A stretch of DNA of 51,592 nt. Source: Acanthaster planci. Its lineage: Eukaryota > Echinodermata > Asteroidea > Valvatida > Acanthasteridae. A program made the translations under genes and the position numbers. Positions 45,201 to 51,592 of this stretch are shown in pieces. The notes under the pieces are model-generated. The model saw only the letters and a list, made by a program, of their open reading frames with translations, had not been told where the DNA came from and ran no database searches. The first letter of the stretch is position 1. Each line of letters opens with the position of its first letter. Where the stretch lies: assembly GCF_001949145.1 (NCBI RefSeq), contig NW_019091424.1, forward strand, positions 1,573,979 to 1,625,570. The letters run 5' to 3'.

Positions 45201-48200
45201 TTACTCATACTCATGGAAATAAGCACAACTATAACACCGTAAGGTTAAGTTCAAGAATCCTGCTGAGAATGCAGAGCAATTTGAAAGTTGCCCAAAAACC
45301 ACTTCTCTTGGATGACAATGAGCCAGCTCAGTATTTCGTAGAGCCAAGGTCTTTCGGGAACAAATCGCGCGCCTGAGTCGGCGTACCGTATGGCTGCACA
45401 GATAGGACAGACTATCGCGACAGCTGTTCCTGAATAGCCTTGCGCTGAACATGCGCTGTTGGAATACCGACCTGGCTCACTGCGGACCACAGAACCACAA
45501 ATTGGTTGCATATTTACACAACAAAAACAACTGCTGCTGCTGCTCCAGCAACAACAGCAACAACAACTAGAAACAAATACATAAACAAGACATGAAAACA
45601 TGCCATCACTGTGAACAAGCCATGCTCGTTAACCCTAGCATTCCCAAATCCTCGGATTTTAATATGATTTTACATACACCCTAGGGGATTAGGATTAAGT
45701 CGACCTTGGGGGATCTTGGAATGTCTGTATTGAGTTCTGTGGCTTGGGGGGTTAGTACGTGTACACGAATCTGGACATTGTGTATTTCTAAGTACAGATA
45801 TCAACCACAGTGAGACGAGAACAAACTGGAAGGGGAGGCGAAGGGACAGGGGCGAACGTGGATCACAGAGAACAGGACAGTAGTTGACATGCCTCCATGC
45901 ACACATTGAACTGATTAGTAACACACACACACAACATAAACTCCACGGTATGCATTAGATGCCAGCAATCATGCACTATAAAAACTATCTGCAAAATAAC
46001 CAGTTTCAACAAGTGTACCGTACTCGATTGTTTGCTCATATTAAAAAGACGTTTGCTCTAGTAAGCAGGAGGTCGTTGGTTCGAGTTGCACCCGAGCACG
46101 CTTGTGGTGTTTTCACGAGTATTTGGATCCAAACACTGAGTATACAGTGTTTTCATAGATGTCGGGCTAGGCAACAATCCAAAATTAATGAACATCTCCC
46201 CGACGCAAATCCATCCTTGAAAACGTATCAAAAAGTTCAAATGCAAGCAAGGGTACACAGTGTTGTTGGAAATTTCACAAGTGGTATTTGGTGCTTGAAG
46301 ATCTTTGCGCGAGAATTCTCTGCAAGATCTCTGTAACGAAAGAAATCCGGACTTTCACAGAAAATCTCTCAGAAAGAGGCTTTCTTGAAACTGGTTCTGA
46401 GAGTCTGTGAGCTCAATAAGAGCCTTTCACCAACCAACCACTCTCATTTTGCCAACAACTTGTATGGGCGGCCAAAGTTAGCGTGAGTTAATATCTGGTG
46501 TTCTGATAGCCGTGTGAGATTTTAGACACTTTGTGAATGAATCTATTAATCTAAAACCTATTACAGTTTTAGGAACCATTTGTGCATGTAGGGGGTCTGA
46601 GACGTCAAACGAGCTGACCAGACATGTATATGTAGCAATAGCAGGCATGCTGTCACAACTCGACTGAATGTCAGGCACAAGTACAACGATGAAAGGCATG
46701 CACCATGGTATCTGCATGTCAATGTACATGTACTGTACCGGTACATTGGTTTAATGCGACCGTACAGTTGGCCTGCATTTCTATTCTGTGCTCATCTGCG
46801 GTACTGTCAATTGGGCCCCAGTTCCGGGGACCTGCCCACATTTGGTGACAACTTCACTTGGATAAATTCCCTTGGCTAAGCTTTGGCCTGTCTACATTAA
46901 TACCAAGTTTCCAGCAACTGACACAACTGCTCATTCACGATCGCACTATTTCTTGAGATGTAATTTTCTGCTAGTTGGAGGTTGTGAGTTCAAGCCCAAC
47001 CCAAGAAAGCCAGTGGTCTTGTTTTCACAACCCCCTGGACAACACTAAATATACAGTGTTTGTAAATGCAAGTCGGTGCAAGGCTAAATTCCAAAATACC
47101 ATTGGAAAAAAAAATAATACAAGAGTTCATTTCCACAGTAGAGTGATTCCACAAATAGACTTAGATCCCATTACTGCATTGGCACAAGGCTCCTGGACAG
47201 GTGGCACAACGCTCATGGACAGGTGGCACGCACGCATCACACGCCTCTTCAACCAATACGGTCTTGTGATTTGCCAAATGCATGCATGCATTAAGCGTGT
47301 GCGTTTGCGTGCGGTGCCACCGCAGTTATGGTGTCTAAATCGATTAGTCAACACAGACACATATGCTTCTTAGGCTGCGTCTAAATCACTTGGCTGCAGC
47401 TTGGAATCACACACGACTCAGTTGGAACCGGCAACGGGCACTACCACAGACTCTTGTGTCGTTTCTAGCCGCAGCCAAGTAATTCGGACGCGGCCTTGTT
47501 TTTTGATAAAAGAGTTGGAGCGACGCACGCACGTGCCATGCAACAACATGCAAACATAACTGAAACTATGCACATGTACCGGCCAATGGGGCTCTCCCGC
47601 TACCGTTCCCCATGGACGATTTACGCGGAATAGAATCCTGGCTACGGTGGACGTGGTGGTGGGGTGGACGGTACCTGTAAGAACCTGAGGGGGTGTATGA
47701 TTGGACGATTGGTCCGTGAGTACATGTATGTGTGTCTGGGGGGGGGTACGGCATCGCCACACAGGCAGACAGGAAAAGTGAAAGACACGAATGCTAAATT
47801 CAGACATGAGACATCTGCCCCTTGGAACTCATGAGCAAAACACCCCAATCTGGTAAGCACAGAACGGCTCTGCTAAGCAAAACACAGGGTTACCAGCTAA
47901 ATATGTAGCATGGTAGTATCGTACTCTGCTTGCTAGTTCCATGAAATATGACACAGGGTCCAAGGTTCAACTACACGCGACATGCCTAGGTACGATGCTC
48001 ATAACATTCCGAGTGTTATCAAAGTTCAGTTAGGCAAATCACGGCAAACAATCAATCAATTTCTGTCAACGAAACCTTCACACAAGTGGTATCATGTCCT
48101 AACACTGGAAGGTATGCACACACACAAAATATTTCCACGAACACAGATCACCGTGATAACCTACAACTGTACATGTAAGCAAAACATGATAACTTATTTT

Positions 48201-51200
48201 GTTTTTTTATATTTCTTATACGTATTTTTTTAATTTTAAATGCATTTTGATGTACCACTTTGCTATTCAACCTTAGGGTTGCAAGTATGTGGCAATAAAC
48301 CTGTAATAATAATAATAGTAATCATGAACACAACTGAAATAATTTTTTTTCTTCACATATGAGAAGACTCAAGAAGATAAGGAAACTTTCAATTCAGGCC
48401 TCCGTGAGAACTTTGACAACTCTGACTTCTTCACTGGTACTCCACACCACCTCTTCATGTCTGGGACAGAGAAGGGATACAGTGAACCAGCTGTCTCGGC
48501 CCCAATTCTGATCTTCCCTGGTATGCTGTCATTAATTCCTCAATGGAAACAACTGAACAGTGTACCGCAGGAAGCCAGCCGACATGGATCGCCCTTCACC
48601 CATTGGGCAAGTATGACCCACGACTACAGTTAACTATTGATTGACTAATGACGCCCTAATGATGAATGGTTCGGACACTCCAGTGGACTATTTGGGACCA
48701 GGCCCAGTGCTGTGGTCGCACTGCTGGTTATCAATAGCTGATTTCATTTGTCATTACAGAGGGAACCATTCACATGAAAATAACTGTACAAGATTTCATT
48801 GAACATGCACACTGTGAGAATCACAGCCAATGGTGAGCTGTGAATAATGATGAGATTTGAAAAACTTGACTGGGCTCATTTGAAAGTAACTAAATTGCGC
48901 ATGCTCGTTGTTTAAAAGCAGTTAACTGCTGAACGAACTATGCTTCGCTCTCAAACTTGTCCATTCTTGTTGCAAGTTTAACAACGCCCTCTTTAGCTAT
49001 TGCCAATGGTCCAATATTGACCCATGAACATGTGAAATAGGCGGCACCATTTTCCAAATGGTGCAACTGTTTTTAGAATGTAAAATTCATGGCAGAATTC
49101 TATTCTATACTGTACACAAAACCCCCTGTCGGAGTACTGACTCTGATGCAGAAGTGCAATAGGTTACTTCACAAAGGGGTGCTAAGACTCCAGAATATCG
49201 GGGGAGGACATTCAGTAAGTGTGTTGAATTTGGTTGGATTGGTGGGTCTGTCCATGATGGGCGGAGCTGACAGGTGGAAGGTGGGAGGACGGGCTCTGGA
49301 CTAACCTTTGTCATATTTATCATATTCCACCGTGTCCTGACTTCCGGTACGATCCATCGCGGCCAGCGGGGCCATCTGTTCGTGGGCGGTGTCGCGCGTG
49401 ATTTCATCCGGGTGGTTATCATATGGGTACCGGTCACCTATGAAAGAAACCATATGATTGGTCAGTAGACACAGAAGCAGTTGCCTGATTGGTTAGTCAG
49501 TAACCTATGGAATCTTTAAAAGTTGATTGGTTAAAGGGCCCAACAATTGGCCCAAGTGGCCTATCAGCAAATTGTGATTGGTTAAAATGGTAGAGTGCAG
49601 TAATGGACAATTCAGACAAACGTCGATGACAAAGAACATGATTGGTTAGTTGGCTGTGGGTTCACCTTCACAGAAATCCCATGGGTATTAGAAAGGTGCA
49701 ATAGTCATGGGGGTTTTTCTACACAGCAAGTTCTACGGTGTCTAAGGGGGGACTATTAAGGCAGAGGGTGACGGTTTTGTGACGGGGCGTGTCTGCCAGA
49801 AAATGACGGCATACCAGTGCTGGCATGCTGTGCAGAGAAGCAAAAAGTACGGCAAGTGTGCGAGCAAAGAGAGAGGTGTGAACCACGACGGATGACGACG
49901 GGAGGGAGGGGTAGGGAAAAAGTTACCGAGCATCTCAAAATTTGTTACTTCTGCACAGGTGCACGGTCGTTAATTGCCGCTTTGACCAATACGGCACTGC
50001 AATTAAGCAAAATGAACTAAAGACTCGAGTTGAAAAATGCACATTACTATGTGCTTGGCCGGTCTTAAACATTCGTTTGAGACAGGCTCAGGGGAATGGA
50101 CGCGACTTATGCCCATGCCGCAGGCGCAATAAACCAAGAAGTAATAAATCGCCCCCCCCACCTGGAAAAGCTTTTAGTGTGAAATAGCACAACATCACTT
50201 AATTCTGCTTTTATGAAGAGTGGGCCACACACTACTGCCAATTCTGCTTGCCGCGTCAAAACCTGTTCGCTGAACTCATCTGATAATCGAGTATTTTGAG
50301 ATGCTCTCTAAGGTTTCAGGAAAATGCCAAAAATCAAACGGAGACCAATACAAGAAGTGTCCTCAGCCACCAGCCAAGGTTTACGTAGGGGGACTCCAAG
50401 AGGGACAGACAGAAAAACAATATCCTCACTGTAGTCCCTGTCGTCGGGGGGCAGGCGCGGGTCCCAGTTGTCGTGGGGGTGGGCTGGCTGCGGGTAACGG
50501 TCGTCGTAGGGATCCGCGTAATTATCGTAACTGTCTGCTCCGGGGGAAAGCAGGAGGAAGGAGGGAAAAGCAAAAATAAATTGCAGTTTGGATGATCAGA
50601 TGGAAATGGAACCGAAACGCAGATGGGAGAGGTGTCCAAATCATTAAAAAAAAAAAAAAAAAAAAAAGCTGCAAAGTAATGACGGTCGCTGGAATGAGAA
50701 CCGAAACAGGTGGGCACTCGTCACGAGGGGCTGCCGGTGTCTGAAGGGGAGAAATAATTATTACAGTGAATGCAGCCATGATTGGATTTGGCTCTGCAGG
50801 TTGGTGAGTTTGGAAGGTACAAGGAGGCATTCAGAAAATGAACCGTGGGTCGGTTTGTTGTTGGACGACAGGCAGGTCTCCGTGGAATGTGGTGAGCACA
50901 GGCAACTCTTCACTTCTCTCAAGGCAAGAAAGTTTGCGGTTAGCAGCCACTCAAGAGAAGGGGAATTTGAGCAGAGAGCCGAGGTTTCTTTCTCAGAAGA
51001 TGTACGAGAATTGCTAGAAATGTTTAACTATGCTGTACAGAATGTACAAAAAAAGTTTTAAAATGAAAGAATCCGTGACCTCAAAACTGAAACCATGATC
51101 CTTTGTTCTTTGGGAATTCACCGAATTCACCGGGCAGGGTATACAAAGGTAATGAACATTTTGTGGTGCTTGGATAAACAAATCAGTGAGTGTTACTGGT

Positions 51201-51592
51201 ATTCAACTGTTGATTCAGCAAACCGGTTGGCGGGCAACCTTTGGAAGGAAAGTTTCTAACGCACTTCACTCTTACTTCGCAATGTGAATCGAGAACTCTT
51301 CAGTTGTTGTATCTGTCTCAAATGTCATTACACAAATACCACCCCAAGTTGTCAAGAGGTAGTGCAGTAAATTTTGTTTGTGGGGGAAAAAATGCTTTCA
51401 AAGAAACGTTTGAGCTGTCAGAGTGTCTCATTTTCTAAAAAAGTTCAGAGGTATGACTTCCTGCTTCGATAAGGTGCAGGTAACGTCACATGACGGGGCT
51501 GTAGTAACAAGCATTTAGAATTACAAGATTGGTGCGCAGGTGTGAGGTCTTGCTCTTACCTCTTCGCTCGACGGGTCTCTCATTGTAACGAT
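30166..51592 (-). CDS. CTNND2: Delta-catenin/ARVCF/p0071-type armadillo protein, 5' end beyond window
   Basis: p120-family catenin that binds the juxtamembrane tail of cadherins and regulates Rho GTPases at junctions (family knowledge). Twenty-one exons, all phase-consistent, give 875 codons including stop; an optional exon at 47580-47684 adds 35. Order: charged, Tyr-rich N-terminal linker; armadillo repeats from [17 protein letters not shown] through [79 protein letters not shown] and [12 protein letters not shown]; then a tail with RSASAP and a final DSWV class I PDZ ligand as in CTNND2, ARVCF and PKP4. A basic insert ([19 protein letters not shown]) sits where p120 proteins have their Lys-rich loop. 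Invertebrates usually have one gene for this subfamily, so the symbol denotes the group. It converges on CPTP copy 2. Confidence 0.93.
30758..30888 (-). CDS. CTNND2: Delta-catenin tail exon 20
   Basis: 131 nt, [20 protein letters not shown] then [27 protein letters not shown] recalls SELNYE of CTNND2. Confidence 0.87.
31497..32005. repeat. 21-bp minisatellite interrupted by a long palindrome
   Basis: Degenerate gacccattcagggatgtac units run from 31497 to about 31730 and again from about 31888 to 32005 in the same orientation. Between them are two inverted arms of about 55 bp (31731-31785 and 31829-31882). The 21-bp unit keeps several frames open on both strands. Confidence 0.75.
32385..32477 (-). 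CDS. CTNND2: Delta-catenin tail exon 19 (module C)
   Basis: 93 nt, phase 1 on both sides with acceptor gcccgttcag, [20 protein letters not shown] then [12 protein letters not shown]; donor GAAG|gtagct. Confidence 0.8.
33409..33498 (-). CDS. CTNND2: Delta-catenin tail exon 18 (module B)
   Basis: 90 nt, phase 1 on both sides, [20 protein letters not shown] then [10 protein letters not shown]; donor GAAG|gtagaa. Confidence 0.78.
33697..33752. repeat. 13-bp tandem repeat with CACGTG/CACATG boxes
   Basis: About four gaccgagtcacat-type units in an intron; one contains the palindrome GTCACGTGAC. Confidence 0.65.
34214..34321 (-). CDS. CTNND2: Delta-catenin tail exon 17 (module A)
   Basis: 108 nt, phase 1 on both sides, [20 protein letters not shown] then [11 protein letters not shown]; donor GAAG|gtagca. 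Confidence 0.83.
35554..35706 (-). CDS. CTNND2: Delta-catenin tail exon 16
   Basis: 153 nt, phase 1 on both sides, [20 protein letters not shown] then [20 protein letters not shown]. An acceptor two bases upstream-of-CAG is also possible. Confidence 0.85.
36178..36376 (-). CDS. CTNND2: Delta-catenin exon 15 (last ARM, tail start)
   Basis: 199 nt, [38 protein letters not shown], then RSASAPGGP as in CTNND2. Confidence 0.94.
36934..37027 (-). CDS. CTNND2: Delta-catenin exon 14 (ARM)
   Basis: 94 nt, [20 protein letters not shown] then [11 protein letters not shown]. Confidence 0.93.
37509..37585 (-). pseudogene. Partial duplicate of exon 13 (pseudoexon or alternative exon)
   Basis: 77 nt with acceptor-like ccctag and donor gtgaga, open as [20 protein letters not shown] then FSENS. 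The 3' half and donor align with exon 13 ([15 protein letters not shown]), and it ends in the same phase. The 5' half of the exon is missing, and similarity beyond 37585 crosses an in-frame TAG. Confidence 0.55.
37696..37849 (-). CDS. CTNND2: Delta-catenin exon 13 (ARM)
   Basis: 154 nt, [20 protein letters not shown] then [19 protein letters not shown]; donor gtgagt. A partial copy lies in the following intron. Confidence 0.94.
38176..38326 (-). CDS. CTNND2: Delta-catenin exon 12 (ARM)
   Basis: 151 nt, [20 protein letters not shown] then [17 protein letters not shown]. The acceptor cctccgtag is preferred because human proteins keep W..YIRA before VRKEKG. Confidence 0.93.
38440..38860. repeat. 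GGAGGATTTTGGAGGATTGAGG low-complexity patch
   Basis: Multiple ggagga(t)tt and ggattgagg copies, at about 38467-38490, 38665, 38717 and 38770. Intronic. Confidence 0.5.
39556..39742 (-). CDS. CTNND2: Delta-catenin exon 11 (ARM)
   Basis: 187 nt, [50 protein letters not shown]. Confidence 0.94.
39975..40065 (-). CDS. CTNND2: Delta-catenin exon 10 (basic insert)
   Basis: 91 nt, [20 protein letters not shown]; corresponds to the GCWGKKKKKK insert of ARVCF/CTNND2. Phase 1 to phase 0-2 joins agree. Confidence 0.87.
41443..41568. mobile_element. Foldback element, family 2 copy B
   Basis: tagagggtttgcatggctgc to gctaccacgcaaagcctcta: arms pair over about 30 bp. Colinear with 10855-10979. Confidence 0.78.
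41925..42066 (-). CDS. CTNND2: Delta-catenin exon 9 (ARM plus Pro-rich insert)
   Basis: 142 nt, [20 protein letters not shown] then [20 protein letters not shown]. The second half starts the basic insert. Confidence 0.92.
42594..42711 (-). CDS. CTNND2: Delta-catenin exon 8 (ARM)
   Basis: 118 nt, [20 protein letters not shown] then [19 protein letters not shown]. Confidence 0.94.
43275..43429 (-). CDS. CTNND2: Delta-catenin exon 7
   Basis: 155 nt, [20 protein letters not shown] then [15 protein letters not shown] and YRNSTGCL; matches the family IIPHSGW region. Confidence 0.94.
43736..43783 (-). CDS. CTNND2: Delta-catenin exon 6 (48 nt)
   Basis: [16 protein letters not shown], phase 0 on both sides, acceptor gtctctttcag. 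It matches the family VRELVTGVLWNLSSC segment; the other frame here is a shadow. Confidence 0.93.
44205..44394 (-). CDS. CTNND2: Delta-catenin exon 5 (ARM)
   Basis: 190 nt, [60 protein letters not shown]. Confidence 0.95.
44900..45038 (-). CDS. CTNND2: Delta-catenin exon 4 (ARM start)
   Basis: 139 nt, [20 protein letters not shown] then [20 protein letters not shown]; first armadillo repeat. Confidence 0.94.
45530..45570. repeat. Short CTG/CAA triplet run
   Basis: ctgctgctgctgctc followed by caacaacagcaacaacaac in an intron; not part of any exon I support. Confidence 0.6.
46057..46195 (+). repeat. SINE-like repeat, copy A
   Basis: ctagtaag.aggaggtcgttggttcgag (box B-like GGTTCGAGT) then a body with gtgttttcac, aacactgagtatacagtgtttt. 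Shared in order with 46960-47105. Confidence 0.55.
46960..47105 (+). repeat. SINE-like repeat, copy B
   Basis: ctagttggaggttgtgagttcaagcccaa then cttgttttcac, aacactaaatatacagtgttt, tccaaaata. The head is tRNA-like at box B only. Confidence 0.55.
47371..47496. mobile_element. Foldback element, family 7 copy B
   Basis: Left taggctgcgtctaaatcacttggctgcagct, right inverse agccgcagccaagtaattcggacgcggcct; arms of about 30 bp. Confidence 0.72.
47580..47684 (-). CDS. CTNND2: Delta-catenin optional cassette exon (tentative)
   Basis: 105 nt, phase 1 on both sides with acceptor ccccctcag and donor gtacat. [20 protein letters not shown] then [15 protein letters not shown]. Composition suits the linker, and inclusion or skipping keeps frame. 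No family match beyond that. Confidence 0.45.
49306..49437 (-). CDS. CTNND2: Delta-catenin linker exon 3
   Basis: 132 nt, phase 1 on both sides, [20 protein letters not shown] then [20 protein letters not shown]; donor gttagt. Confidence 0.85.
50430..50534 (-). CDS. CTNND2: Delta-catenin linker exon 2
   Basis: 105 nt, phase 1 on both sides, [20 protein letters not shown] then [17 protein letters not shown] 23-nt A run lies just upstream at 50645. Confidence 0.85.
51560..51592 (-). CDS. CTNND2: Delta-catenin exon 1 in window (partial)
   Basis: [10 protein letters not shown] in phase 1 at donor gtaaga; truncated by the window edge. Confidence 0.7.

Larger units (their letters stand above)
45039..49305. 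other. Large delta-catenin intron
   Basis: About 4.3 kb between exons 3 and 4, holding the optional exon, the two SINE-like repeats, the triplet run and one foldback. Nothing else recognised. Confidence 0.5.

Noticed and set aside
1-51592. CRISPR arrays, operons or prokaryotic elements
   Set aside because: None seen; all genes are intron-containing animal genes.

Overview
The window is eukaryotic: every gene is split by GT-AG introns, the exons are separated by long non-coding sequence, and foldback elements and SINE-like repeats are frequent. Protein similarity and gene structure point to an animal. Frequent motifs such as taggcctac and acatgtacatgtac suggest a non-vertebrate deuterostome, perhaps an echinoderm or relative, but I cannot fix the species from sequence alone.

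Layout. (1) 1-4.0 kb, minus strand: the 5' part of an FG-repeat nucleoporin gene, running out of the window at its 3' end. (2) 5.4-17.5 kb, minus strand: a complete INTS11 gene (Integrator endonuclease, CPSF73-like), reconstructed as 23 coding exons and about 603 codons, with residue numbering identical to human through the active site. (3) 18.2-20.5 kb, plus strand: CPTP (ceramide-1-phosphate transfer protein), two coding exons, divergent from INTS11. The human genome has the same head-to-head INTS11-CPTP pair. (4) 22.6-25.1 kb, plus strand: a tandem second CPTP copy with the same intron position and phase, but with three of the five head-group-binding residues replaced. (5) About 28.7-51.6 kb, minus strand: the middle and 3' part of a delta-catenin/ARVCF/p0071-type armadillo gene, 21 exons plus one optional exon, ending in a DSWV PDZ ligand. 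It converges on CPTP copy 2.

The gene models were built by hand from splice sites, reading phase and family similarity. All phases close: INTS11 sums to 1812 nt, CPTP to 636 nt, CPTP-like to 642 nt and delta-catenin to 875 codons including stop. These are separate housekeeping or adhesion genes, not an operon; the only shared control region suggested is the INTS11/CPTP divergent promoter.

The most interesting points are the altered binding site in CPTP copy 2; three tandem, frame-neutral delta-catenin tail exons that each end in an S(M/V)S(A/Q)YS(D/E)EG module; a partial second copy of an armadillo exon in the next intron; a 12-nt INTS11 microexon; and at least eight families of foldback (MITE-like) elements, several with two copies. 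I see no prokaryotic features, CRISPR array or unknown multi-gene system.
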